Positions 8,025-16,556 of a stretch of DNA of 64,000 nucleotides are shown in pieces. Made by a program: the position numbers and the translations under genes. This DNA comes from Clostridium sp. CS001 (GTDB taxonomy: Bacteria > Bacillota > Clostridia > Clostridiales > Clostridiaceae), in the NCBI RefSeq assembly GCF_020443565.1, contig NZ_JAIZZN010000012.1:1-64000 (forward strand), written 5' to 3'. The notes below the pieces were generated by a model. That model was not told the origin of the DNA. It saw only the letters and a program-made list of their open reading frames with translations, and searched no databases. Each line of letters starts with the position of its first letter. The first letter of the stretch is position 1.

Positions 8025-9002
8025 TCAATATAAATGACAAGCTACATAGTGTTCTCGTCCTAAATCCTTTAGAATTGGCTCTTCTTTTGAACATATTTCC
8101 TTGACATACATACAACGCCCCTTAAATCTACAGCCAGCTGGCGGATCAATTGGTGTGGGTATTTCTCCTTCTAGCACTATTCTAGTTTTTTTCGCAGATT
8201 CATCTGGATCTGGTATAGGTATAGCTGACAATAGTGCCTTGGTGTATGGATGTAATGGATAAGTATACAGCTCGTTACTATCAGTAATTTCCACCATTTT
8301 GCCTAAATACATAACTCCAACTCTTTTAGCAATATGCTTAACCATTGATAAATCATGTGCAATAAACAAATAAGTTAGCCCCATCTCATTCTGCGGGTCC
8401 TCTAGCATATTAACTACCTGTGCCTGTATTGATACGTCTAGTGCTGATATTGGTTCATCGCATATAATGAACTCCGGTTGAACTGCTAGTGCCCTTGCAA
8501 TGCCTATTCGCTGTCTTTGGCCCCCAGAAAATTCGTGAGGATATCTGCTTGCATGTTCGCTACTAAGTCCAACCATCTTAAGTAAACTTTGTACCTTATC
8601 CTCTCTATCCTTTCCTTTCAGTAGTTTGTGTATATCAATAGATTCACCTACTATATCAGAAACAGTCATTCTAGAATCTAAAGAAGCATAGGGATCCTGG
8701 AAAATCATCTGCATTTTTTTTCTATAACTACCCATCTTTGAGACACTTAACTTAGCAATATCCACACCATCATATATAATTTCACCTTTTGTTGCTTCAT
8801 ATAACCTAATAATTGTCCTTCCTAAGGTAGTTTTACCACAACCTGATTCACCTACAAGTCCCAGTGTCTCACCTTTTTTTATTGTAAAGGATACATCGTC
8901 CACAGCTTTTACAAAACTTTTTTTTCTACTAAAAATAGCCTTGTTCACCGGAAAAAACTTCGTAAGATTTTTAATCTCTATAAAATCATTTTGAAGCTCC
9001 AT
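8025..9002 (-). CDS. oppF: Oligopeptide ABC transporter ATP-binding protein OppF
   Basis: 325-residue ABC ATPase of the cytoplasmic face. Walker [10 protein letters not shown], signature [14 protein letters not shown] and Walker [13 protein letters not shown] are all intact, as is the switch His in IAHDLSM. The C-terminal oligopeptide domain carries a cysteine cluster ([14 protein letters not shown]) known in this family to hold an iron-sulfur or metal site. It follows oppD by two bases with a GGGAGGGG ribosome site. One unusual residue is the Pro in [10 protein letters not shown], where the family normally has a helix-forming residue after ED; it may be harmless. Confidence 0.9.
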   Translation of the reverse strand: MELQNDFIEIKNLTKFFPVNKAIFSRKKSFVKAVDDVSFTIKKGETLGLVGESGCGKTTLGRTIIRLYEATKGEIIYDGVDIAKLSVSKMGSYRKKMQMIFQDPYASLDSRMTVSDIVGESIDIHKLLKGKDREDKVQSLLKMVGLSSEHASRYPHEFSGGQRQRIGIARALAVQPEFIICDEPISALDVSIQAQVVNMLEDPQNEMGLTYLFIAHDLSMVKHIAKRVGVMYLGKMVEITDSNELYTYPLHPYTKALLSAIPIPDPDESAKKTRIVLEGEIPTPIDPPAGCRFKGRCMYVKEICSKEEPILKDLGREHYVACHLY

Positions 9003-9004
9003 TA

Positions 9005-10012
9005 TTACCCCTCCCTTCTTAAGTTTATTTTAACTTGAGGCGCTTGTGGATGATTAAGCCAACATGCCGCTTTATGGTTTTCACCAACTTCAAATAAAGG
9101 TGGTCTATTTACATTGCAAATCCTCATGGCATATTCACATCTTGCCGCAAAAGGACAACCCTTAGGCGGTTTCAAAAGATCTGGTGGTTGCCCATTAATA
9201 GGCCTTAACCTTTCTTTAACTAAATTTTTAGGATTAGGGATACTTTGAAGAAGCCCCCATGTATATGGATGTTTTGGATTATAAAATACATCCCTAGTGG
9301 TACCCGTTTCTGCAATTAAACCACCGTACATAACATTTATCCTATTGCAAACATCTGCTACCACCCCTAAATCATGAGTAATTAGAATTATAGAGGTATT
9401 TAGTTTATCTTTAAGGTCTTTCATAAGCTCTAGTATTTGTGCTTGTATTGTAACATCTAAAGCTGTAGTTGGCTCATCTGCAATGAGTAGCTTTGGACTA
9501 CAACATAATGCCATAGCTATCATTACTCTTTGCCTCATTCCACCTGAAAACTCGTGTGGATATTGCTTCATTCTTTTCTCCGGACTTGGTATGCCAACTA
9601 TTGATAGCATGTCTACTGACTTCTTATAAGCCTCTGATTTGCTTAATCTTTTATGCTTTATAAGTATTTCTTTCATTTGATTTCCTACGCTATATACAGG
9701 ATTAAGGGAAGTCATAGGATCTTGAAATACCATGCCTATTTCGTTACCCCGTACCCTTTCCATTTCCTTCTCAGGCAATTTTACTAAATCCCTTCCTTCA
9801 AATAGTATTTCTCCTTGTATTATCTTTCCCGTATCAACCAGCAGCCTCATAAGTGACATCATAGTTACGCTTTTACCACTACCAGATTCCCCAACAATTC
9901 CAATTGCTTCTCCCTTATCTAGATAAAAAGATACTCCTCCTACGGCTTTTACCTCTCCTACATGTGTAAAAAAGGAGGTACTTAAATTATTTACTTCAAG
10001 TAATTTTTCCAT
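9005..10012 (-). CDS. oppD: Oligopeptide ABC transporter ATP-binding protein OppD
   Basis: 335-residue ABC ATPase partner of OppF. Walker A GESGSGKS, signature SGGMRQRVMIAMAL, Walker B LLIADEPTTALD and switch His in ITHDLGVV are present. The C-terminal extension contains CPFAARCEYAMRIC, the cysteine-rich OppD/F tail. The gene lies between oppC (18 bases upstream) and oppF (2 bases downstream). Together the two ATPases power peptide import. Complete length for OppD. Confidence 0.92.
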   Translation of the reverse strand: MEKLLEVNNLSTSFFTHVGEVKAVGGVSFYLDKGEAIGIVGESGSGKSVTMMSLMRLLVDTGKIIQGEILFEGRDLVKLPEKEMERVRGNEIGMVFQDPMTSLNPVYSVGNQMKEILIKHKRLSKSEAYKKSVDMLSIVGIPSPEKRMKQYPHEFSGGMRQRVMIAMALCCSPKLLIADEPTTALDVTIQAQILELMKDLKDKLNTSIILITHDLGVVADVCNRINVMYGGLIAETGTTRDVFYNPKHPYTWGLLQSIPNPKNLVKERLRPINGQPPDLLKPPKGCPFAARCEYAMRICNVNRPPLFEVGENHKAACWLNHPQAPQVKINLRREG

Positions 10013-10030
10013 ATTAATTTTTCCTCCTTA

Positions 10031-10969
10031 CTATTTTCGCATTTTTGGGTCTAAAGAATCTCTTAATCCATCCCCTAGCAAATTAAAGGCTAATATAGTA
10101 AGGCAGATTGCAAGCGCCGGAAAAAATAATTGGTAAGGATATAGCATATATCCTTCTAATGCCTCCGATGCAAGAGTACCCCAAGATGCCTTAGGTGCAG
10201 ATATTCCAAGACCAATAAAACTTAAAAATGCTTCTGTGAAAATCGCACTTGGAATAGATAATGTCATAGTAACAATAATTGCTCCCATGCTATTAGGTAT
10301 TAGATGTCTTAATAAAATCCTAGGATGAGATGCTCCAGAGACTTTAGCTGCAAGTATAAACTCTTGTTCCTTAAGTGTGATAATTTGTGACCGAACTATC
10401 CTTGCCATAGTAACCCAAAAGCCTATAACTAGAGCTATAATAATACTTTTTATTCCTCCATCGCTTTGATTCCCATTACGACCACTTAAAAATGCCATTA
10501 TAAGTATTACGTAAATCATCATTGGTATAGAATAAATAATATCAACAATCCTCATCATTACATTATCAATTGCTCCCCCAACGTATCCCGATATGCCACC
10601 GTAGGCAACTCCAATAATTAAATTCAATATACTTGCAACATATGCTATAGTAAGAGAAATTCTTGCACCGTACAGAATTCTCACAAAAACATCTCTACCA
10701 AACTTATCAGTTCCAAACCAGTGATCGAAGCTTGGCCCCATATTTGTAATATCAAAGTTTTGAGAATAATAATTGTACTTAGAAAAAATTGGCCCGAATA
10801 TTGCTGCCAAAGTAATAAATATAACAAAGATTAATCCACCAATTGCTAACTTATTTTGCCTTAACCTTCTCCATGCATCCTGCCAATAAGTTTCACTAGA
10901 CCTAACAATTTCATTCAATACTTTTTCTTCTTCTGGTATCTTCTCAAATAATTCTGGATTAAATTCCAT
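10031..10969 (-). CDS. oppC: Oligopeptide ABC transporter permease OppC
   Basis: 312 residues. A soluble N-terminal stretch with YWQDAWRRLRQNKLAIGG leads into the first membrane helix, then the periplasmic segment PSFDHWFGTDKFGRDVFVRILYGAR that is diagnostic of OppC/DppC, about five further helices, and the EAA-type loop KVSGASHPRILLRHLIPNS that contacts the ATPase. It begins 12 bases after oppB and is followed by oppD. Complete. Confidence 0.92.
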   Translation of the reverse strand: MEFNPELFEKIPEEEKVLNEIVRSSETYWQDAWRRLRQNKLAIGGLIFVIFITLAAIFGPIFSKYNYYSQNFDITNMGPSFDHWFGTDKFGRDVFVRILYGARISLTIAYVASILNLIIGVAYGGISGYVGGAIDNVMMRIVDIIYSIPMMIYVILIMAFLSGRNGNQSDGGIKSIIIALVIGFWVTMARIVRSQIITLKEQEFILAAKVSGASHPRILLRHLIPNSMGAIIVTMTLSIPSAIFTEAFLSFIGLGISAPKASWGTLASEALEGYMLYPYQLFFPALAICLTILAFNLLGDGLRDSLDPKMRK

Positions 10970-10981
10970 TATAAATCCCCC

Positions 10982-11902
10982 TTACTCCTGGATTTTTATT
11001 CTTGGATCTATCACTGCATATAGAATATCTACTAGTAAATTGCACAAAATTAGAAATGTGCTATAAAATGCAACAACACCTAGCAACGTAGTATAATCTC
11101 TATTTCCTATACTTGTTACAAACTCCCGTCCAAGGCCTGGTATACCAAACAGCCCTTCTATTACAAAGCTTCCAGTAAGAACTCCAGCAATAAGCGGTCC
11201 AACATAGGTAACTATTGGTATTAAAGAATTTCTAAGAGCATGCTTATATATAACTACTCTCCTTCCCATCCCTTTTGCCTTAGCTACTGTAATATAGTCC
11301 TGCCTTATAACATCTAAAAGACTTGACCTAGAAAGCCTTGCTATAAATGCTAAAGAACTCCCTCCCAGTGCCAGTGCAGGCAGAATATAGTCCTTTATAC
11401 TGCTAAGACCAATAGCATTAAACCACCCTAATTTCAGTGCGAAAAAGTATATAAATAGTGTTGCAATTACAAAACCTGGAATAGTTATTCCAAGGGTAGC
11501 TACCACCATGCATATGCTATCTTGCCACTTTCCTTGGTGTAGCGCTGCTGTAATTCCCATGTATACTCCAATTATTAAAGAGAATATTATAGAAGCAATC
11601 CCTATCCTTGCTGATGCTGGAAAAAAGTCCGTTATAATCTCATTAACAGTTCTTCCTTCATATCTCATTGAAGGTCCTAAATCTAGCTTACAAAGGTTTT
11701 TTAAATAAATTACGTATTGCTCAAATACTGGTTTGTTCATACCAAACTTTTGCTCTAGATTAGCCTTTATTTGAGGCGGCATTTTCTTTTCACCATCAAA
11801 AGGCCCCCCCGGCATTAATCTCATCAAGAAAAAAGTTATTGTAACAACCACCCAGAGAGTAATTACTGTTGATGCAAGTCTCTTTAAAATATACTTTGAC
11901 AT
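10982..11902 (-). CDS. oppB: Oligopeptide ABC transporter permease OppB
   Basis: 306 residues starting MSKYILKRLASTVITLW, the usual OppB/DppB N-terminal helix. The loop GPSMRYEGRTVNEIITDFFP and the EAA-type segment AKAKGMGRRVVIYKHALRNS are present, with six helices in all. I choose ATG 11902, which has GGAGGGTGGGGG just upstream; the GTG at 11914 is inside that site. First gene of the operon oppB-oppC-oppD-oppF-oppA, so its promoter lies in the divergent region shared with the NamZ-like gene. Confidence 0.9.
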   Translation of the reverse strand: MSKYILKRLASTVITLWVVVTITFFLMRLMPGGPFDGEKKMPPQIKANLEQKFGMNKPVFEQYVIYLKNLCKLDLGPSMRYEGRTVNEIITDFFPASARIGIASIIFSLIIGVYMGITAALHQGKWQDSICMVVATLGITIPGFVIATLFIYFFALKLGWFNAIGLSSIKDYILPALALGGSSLAFIARLSRSSLLDVIRQDYITVAKAKGMGRRVVIYKHALRNSLIPIVTYVGPLIAGVLTGSFVIEGLFGIPGLGREFVTSIGNRDYTTLLGVVAFYSTFLILCNLLVDILYAVIDPRIKIQE

Positions 11903-12155
11903 ATATACCCCCACCCTCCATATCCTATATTCTTAAGTTGCAGATTAATCTATATTTAATAAAGTATGTAATAGTTGCGTACTTTATAACTAATGTTTTT
12001 AGAAACAATTATGTTTAGTGATTATTTGAAGGCAACTCCTTTTTATATACTAAATTATAAAAGTATAATATAATTAGTCTACATTAACGTTCAACATACT
12101 GTTATTAGTCGTCAACTACCATCTATAAGTAGCTAAAAACAAGGAGGTTTTTATA
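11903..12155. promoter_or_regulatory. Divergent promoter region, opp operon / namZ-like gene
   Basis: About 250 AT-rich bases between two genes transcribed away from each other. Possible -10 elements such as TATAAT near 12064 can be found for the plus strand but none has a convincing -35 partner. No operator that I can name is visible. Confidence 0.4.
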
Positions 12156-13643
12156 TTGAAACGTAGTTTTAAACTACTTACACTTATACTATTTGCATGT
12201 ATTTTTATAGTTTCTAACACTACAGCTTTCTCATCAGAAGAATATACTTTTTTATCTGCGAAACAAAATAAGGATCCAAACAAGACATGGACTATAAAGT
12301 TTAGTACATCCCTTGACAAGAAAACTATCATCAATGAAAACATTTGGATTTCCGACTCAAAAGGCAATAAATTAGATACCTCCTTAGATTTATGCTCAGA
12401 TTTAAAATCAGTAAAGGTTTCTCTACTTAAAAATAGTTATAATTTAAATGAAAACTATCTTTTAAATATAGAAAATGGTGTACAAGCATTAAATGGTAGT
12501 AAATTAGCATCAGCTGTAGCAATGCCATTTAGCATACCTAGTTTTAAACTTGGGGATGAATTATTGTTTACAAAACATAAAGAATTGATTGATGGTAAAA
12601 AAATTGGTCTCATTACTAATCAGACTGGAGTAAACAGCTCTGGCGAGAGTATAATAACACAATTAGCTAACTATAAAGATGCAAGCTTAGTAGCCTTATA
12701 TGGGCCTGAACATGGCATTGATGGAAAAGCTAAAGCTGGTGACTATGTAAAGTCTTATATTCACCCAATTTTGAATATCCCAGTTTACAGCCTTTACGGA
12801 GATACACGAAAGCCCACTAAAGAGATGCTCTCAAATATAGATGTACTTATTTTTGATATCCAAGATATTGGTTCCCGTTCTTATACATATATGTCAACTT
12901 TAAATTACTCTATGGTAGCTGCTGCTGAATATAATATACCAATTATTATTTTAGATAGACCTAATCCCTTAGGTGGAGAAATTGTTGATGGCCCTGTGCT
13001 TGAAGATAAATATATAACTTTTGTTGGAGTAGATAATATCCCCACATGTCACGGAATGACAGCTGGGGAACTGGCTAATTTCTTCAATCGTAAAATTGGC
13101 GCCAATATTACCGTTGTGCCTATGGAGGGCTACGGCCGAGATATGATTTTTCAAGATACAAATTTGAAATGGACTCAAAGTTCCCCCTACATACCAGATA
13201 TTGATTCAGTTTTCGGTTATGCCGCAACTGGACTTGGAGAAGGTACAACTATCCATCAAGATAATTCCTTTAAATGGGTAGGTGGAATTGGTATTAACTC
13301 AGATAAGTATGCCAAACTACTAAATGATGCTAATTTGCCGGGAATAAAGTTTATTCCTGAAAGTAAAGGCACTTCTGGTGGTGTAAAACTTAAAATAACC
13401 GATTATCACAAGTTTAACCCAGCTAAAACAGGAATATATACTCTTGCATATGGTAAATTATTAAATAATTTCAAGGTACCTAAAAGCGTTTCAGAAATTG
13501 TAATGTTTGATAAAATTATGGGTACAGATAAAATTGGAATGTATTTAGAAATGGGATATACTCCGCAGCAAATAGAAAAGACCTATCAAGCAGACTTAGA
13601 AACATTTAAAAAAGAAAGGGAAAAGTATTTGATTTATAAATAA
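12156..13643 (+). CDS. Secreted NamZ-like exo-beta-N-acetylmuramidase (DUF1343 family)
   Basis: 495 residues, TTG start behind AAGGAGG. A signal peptide (LLTLILFACIFIVSNTTAFS) is followed by an Ig-like domain of about 90 residues (TWTIKFSTSLDKKTI, the pattern of SbsA-type domains) and then a complete DUF1343 domain from KIGLITNQTGVNSSGESI through LYGPEHGIDG, DVLIFDIQDIGSRSYTYM, ILDRPNPLGG and the CHGMTAGELANFF segment. NamZ of Bacillus subtilis, the family type, removes N-acetylmuramic acid from peptidoglycan ends. The segment where most homologues read SEGRGT here reads GLGEGTTIH, so substrate preference may differ. Divergent from the opp operon. Confidence 0.82.
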   Translation: MKRSFKLLTLILFACIFIVSNTTAFSSEEYTFLSAKQNKDPNKTWTIKFSTSLDKKTIINENIWISDSKGNKLDTSLDLCSDLKSVKVSLLKNSYNLNENYLLNIENGVQALNGSKLASAVAMPFSIPSFKLGDELLFTKHKELIDGKKIGLITNQTGVNSSGESIITQLANYKDASLVALYGPEHGIDGKAKAGDYVKSYIHPILNIPVYSLYGDTRKPTKEMLSNIDVLIFDIQDIGSRSYTYMSTLNYSMVAAAEYNIPIIILDRPNPLGGEIVDGPVLEDKYITFVGVDNIPTCHGMTAGELANFFNRKIGANITVVPMEGYGRDMIFQDTNLKWTQSSPYIPDIDSVFGYAATGLGEGTTIHQDNSFKWVGGIGINSDKYAKLLNDANLPGIKFIPESKGTSGGVKLKITDYHKFNPAKTGIYTLAYGKLLNNFKVPKSVSEIVMFDKIMGTDKIGMYLEMGYTPQQIEKTYQADLETFKKEREKYLIYK

Positions 13644-13658
13644 AACAGCTTGAAGATC

Positions 13659-13932
13659 TTTTCTTGTATTATGCTTTAACTAAAAGTATAGGTTGCTGGA
13701 ATGCTTTCACTTCGCCGAGTAATTCTAAACTAATTTTATTGAAAGATACTAAAAATTACAAACTCGCTATCCCCTTAGTATTCCTCATGGGCACACAACA
13801 ATTATCAATTGTTGTGCGCTCAGACATGTAATTTTCTTAACGTCTCTTTCCCTAAAATTAGTTAAGAATTGCTATGGCTTGTTCAAATGCATTCTAAGCA
13901 ACCTATACTTTTGTTAGCATAATACAAGAAAA
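13659..13932. repeat. Long-hairpin element, type 2, copy a
   Basis: The perfect 17-base terminal inverted repeat TTTTCTTGTATTATGCT opens two arms of about 105 bases that pair with internal asymmetries. The left arm reads AAAAGTATAGGTTGC then AATGCTTTCAC; the right arm, read on the other strand, has AAAAGTATAGGTTGC then AATGCATTTGAACAAGCC. The tip contains CAACAATTATCAATTGTTG. No coding capacity. A second copy lies at 15515-15745 in opposite orientation, so that the pair brackets the CsoR relic and the EamA exporter. Confidence 0.85.
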
Positions 13933-14107
13933 AATAATGATGTTTCAAGAAATAATCTCATGTTCCGGAGGGGGGTGGTGTATATAACACAAACGATTTA
14001 ATGTTATTATATAGTCTTTACCTTTAAACCTTATGATTTACAAAGTTTATAAGATTTTTCCTAATTGAGTGCCTGCTAAATTTGAAGTATTTAAGCTAAA
14101 ACAATAG

Positions 14108-14341
14108 GGTATAAATAGTAATAGGCTATCTAGAGCCATAGGTCACTTACAATCTGTAAAAAAGATGGTAGAAGATAATAGAGATTGCAGTGAAGTTCTT
14201 ATTCAAATTGCAGCAGTTAATAATATCGGCAAAATTATTTTACAAGACCATATTAATACCTGTGTTGTAAATGCATTAGAAACAGGTGATAAAACGGTAC
14301 TAGAAGTTTTGAATAGTGCTATTGATAAATTTATAAAATAA
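14108..14341 (+). pseudogene. Truncated CsoR/FrmR-family metal-sensing repressor
   Basis: In the frame ending at the TAA of 14339 one reads NRLSRAIGHLQSVKKMVE, then DNRDCSEVLIQIAAV, then NNIGKIILQDHINTC and VVNALETGD, unmistakably a CsoR/FrmR (DUF156) repressor, including its Cys and the H/C pair of the metal site. There is no start codon before the conserved region: a TAG stops the frame at 14105, and the first ATG (14165) lies inside helix 1. About four residues are also missing between IAAV and NNIGK compared with the family pattern as I remember it. I read it as a decayed gene. It sits directly before a His-tailed exporter. Confidence 0.75.
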
Positions 14342-14359
14342 TATTTGAGGTGATTTAAA

Positions 14360-15310
14360 ATAGAAATCAAACAATATAAGGCAACTTTTTTTGCTATATT
14401 AGCAGCAGCATTATATGGTATTAGTTCACCCATATCTAAACTACTATTAAAAGAAATTCCCCCTATGCTAATGGCATCATTTCTCTATCTAGGGGCAGGA
14501 AGCGGAATATCCATTATTCAATTTATTAAGCATACGAAATATAGGGAGAAAACTGAAGCGAGACTTACTAAACATGAACTTCCATATATAATTGGAATGG
14601 TTTTGTTAGATATTGTGGCACCTATATTTCTAATGTATGGACTTACCATTACAACTGCTGCTAATGCGTCACTACTTAATAATTTTGAAATTGTTGCAAC
14701 CTCTTTAATTGCTTTATTAATCTTTAAAGAATCCATTAGTAAAAGACTGTGGGGTGCTATTTCTTTAATTACTGTATCAAGTATTATTTTATCTGTAGAA
14801 GATTTAAGTAGTTTTTCCTTTTCTTTTGGTTCAATTTTTGTATTGATTGCCTGTATATGTTGGGGACTTGAAAATAACTGTACAAGAAAATTATCTTTAA
14901 AAGACCCATTAGAGATTGTTGTAATTAAAGGATTTGGTTCTGGAATTGGTTCTTTACTAATTGCACTTACATTAGGTGAACAAACATATAATGTACCTTA
15001 TATAATAGCAGCCCTCCTACTTGGATTCTTTGCTTATGGATTAGGTATATCATTTTATATCTATGCTCAAAGAGATTTAGGCGCAGCAAAAACAAGTGCC
15101 TATTATGCTATAGCACCATTTATCGGGGTGGGGTTATCACTGATAATTTTCAGAGAAATACCAACATTCTCATTTGTTATCGCTTTGGTCATTATGCTTA
15201 TAGGTACGTATTTTGCCTCAACAGAAAAGCATAATCATATTCATACTCACGAGGAATATACTCATACACATAAACACACACAAGATATTCATCATATTCA
15301 TGCTCATTAA
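14360..15310 (+). CDS. EamA/DMT-family transporter with histidine-rich tail, non-ATG start
   Basis: Ten-helix EamA transporter, about 316 residues. The N-terminal helix (KATFFAILAAALYGISSPI) lies upstream of the first ATG (14465); the only codon at the right distance (seven bases) from the ribosome site GAGGTG is ATA at 14360, where the homologue would have ATG. The frame is closed by TGA at 14351. So either AUA is used, or the start has been lost and a shortened protein or nothing is made. The C-terminus holds HNHIHTHEEYTHTHKHTQD and more His, a metal-binding tail. With the preceding CsoR-type gene this suggests export of a metal such as nickel or cobalt, by inference only. Confidence 0.7.
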   Translation: MEIKQYKATFFAILAAALYGISSPISKLLLKEIPPMLMASFLYLGAGSGISIIQFIKHTKYREKTEARLTKHELPYIIGMVLLDIVAPIFLMYGLTITTAANASLLNNFEIVATSLIALLIFKESISKRLWGAISLITVSSIILSVEDLSSFSFSFGSIFVLIACICWGLENNCTRKLSLKDPLEIVVIKGFGSGIGSLLIALTLGEQTYNVPYIIAALLLGFFAYGLGISFYIYAQRDLGAAKTSAYYAIAPFIGVGLSLIIFREIPTFSFVIALVIMLIGTYFASTEKHNHIHTHEEYTHTHKHTQDIHHIHAH

Positions 15311-15911
15311 ATTATAATTAATTTTGCTTAAGCCAATAAATTTCATCTATTTAGAAGTAAAAAGTTATAAGAGTAATGCACAATAATCTTATTAAGCGTC
15401 TCAACTATTAAAACCGAATAAACCCCTTAAAATACTGTTAAACTTAAGGATACCTTTTCTAAATAAGTTTCATACATTATATGTGAAAATACTAATACTT
15501 TTTTAAATTAAATATTTTTCTTAGATTATGCTAACAAAAGTATAGGTTGCGAAAAATGCATTTGAACAAGCCTTAGAAATTCTTAATTTATTTTATTTGT
15601 AGATGCGTAAAGAAAAATGCATGTCTGAGCGACAGCGAGTTTGCATTTTTTAGCAGCTGCAAATAAAATAAATTTTAGAATTTCTTGGCGATGTGAAAGC
15701 ATTCCAGCAACCTATACTTTTAGTTAAAGCATAATCTAAGAAAAAGCGATTACTACACTATGTAATCTTCCTTACCCTCTAGAAATTGCATATATGAAAA
15801 ACATATGTTATACTAATTTAAATTTTATAGTAATTATATCGTTATTTCTTCAACATTATTTTAATCCGTAATACTATAATTATAGTGTAATAATTTCTTG
15901 GGGGGCTACTT
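15311..15911. other. Intergenic region holding hairpin element copy b
   Basis: Six hundred bases without a gene. The element at 15515-15745 fills the middle; the flanks are AT-rich. The promoter of the folate cyclo-ligase gene must lie in the last 150 bases. Confidence 0.5.
15515..15745. repeat. Long-hairpin element, type 2, copy b (inverted)
   Basis: An 18-base perfect terminal repeat, TTTTTCTTAGATTATGCT, begins arms homologous to those of the 13659-13932 element but swapped: the left arm here matches the right arm there. Conserved pieces are AAAAGTATAGGTTGC, AATGCATTTGAACAAGCC and, on the other arm, GGAATGCTTTCACATCGCC. The tip reads ATGTCTGAGCGACAGCGAG followed by TTTGCAT. Where the two copies differ in a stem, both arms differ together. 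No coding capacity. Confidence 0.85.
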
Positions 15912-16493
15912 ATGGAGAATAATCTTAAGTCTAATTTAAGAAAAGAAATGCTAGATAAAAGGAAGATCATGAAAACACAAGATGTAAGTTCCTTTAGCAA
16001 TAAAATTATAAGTTCAATTATGGAACTACCTGAATTTATAAGCAGCAAAAATATTATGTTATACCTAAGTTTTAACAAGGAAGTTAATACATACCCTCTT
16101 GCTAGGTGGTGTTTTGATAATGGCAAAAATGTAATTGTGCCTTATTGTATACAATCTAAGAGGGAGATAGTGCCTTATAAAATAACTAACCTAATTGATG
16201 ATCTTTCAAAATCTAATTTTGGTGTTATGGAGCCAAAACATGACATTCTTGAGAGAGTAAACATGGAAGATATCGATTTAATTATAGTTCCCGGTGTAGT
16301 ATTTGATGAAAATTGCAATAGAATTGGTTTTGGAGCCGGTTACTATGATAGATTTTTACCTAAAAGGTTAAAAAGTACTCTTGCAATTGGTATTGCTTAT
16401 GACTATCAAGTAATTGATAAAGTTCCTACTGGTGAATATGACGTACCTTTAGATTTTATAATCACGCAGGAAAGAATAATATTCCCCAAATAA
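15912..16493 (+). CDS. 5-formyltetrahydrofolate cyclo-ligase
   Basis: 193 residues, the normal size. It converts 5-formyl-THF to 5,10-methenyl-THF with ATP in the cytoplasm. The N-terminal KSNLRKEMLDKRK helix and the nucleotide loop VVFDENCNRIGFGAGYYDRF near residue 135 are both present. ATG start behind GGGGGG at 15900. It begins a run of plus-strand genes but has its own spacing (about 60 bases) to the next gene. Confidence 0.9.
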   Translation: MENNLKSNLRKEMLDKRKIMKTQDVSSFSNKIISSIMELPEFISSKNIMLYLSFNKEVNTYPLARWCFDNGKNVIVPYCIQSKREIVPYKITNLIDDLSKSNFGVMEPKHDILERVNMEDIDLIIVPGVVFDENCNRIGFGAGYYDRFLPKRLKSTLAIGIAYDYQVIDKVPTGEYDVPLDFIITQERIIFPK

Positions 16494-16556
16494 CTTACTA
16501 TTAGAATTTTGGGTGGTTAAGCATGTTAAAATATACTAATATTGGAGGTGGAGCCT

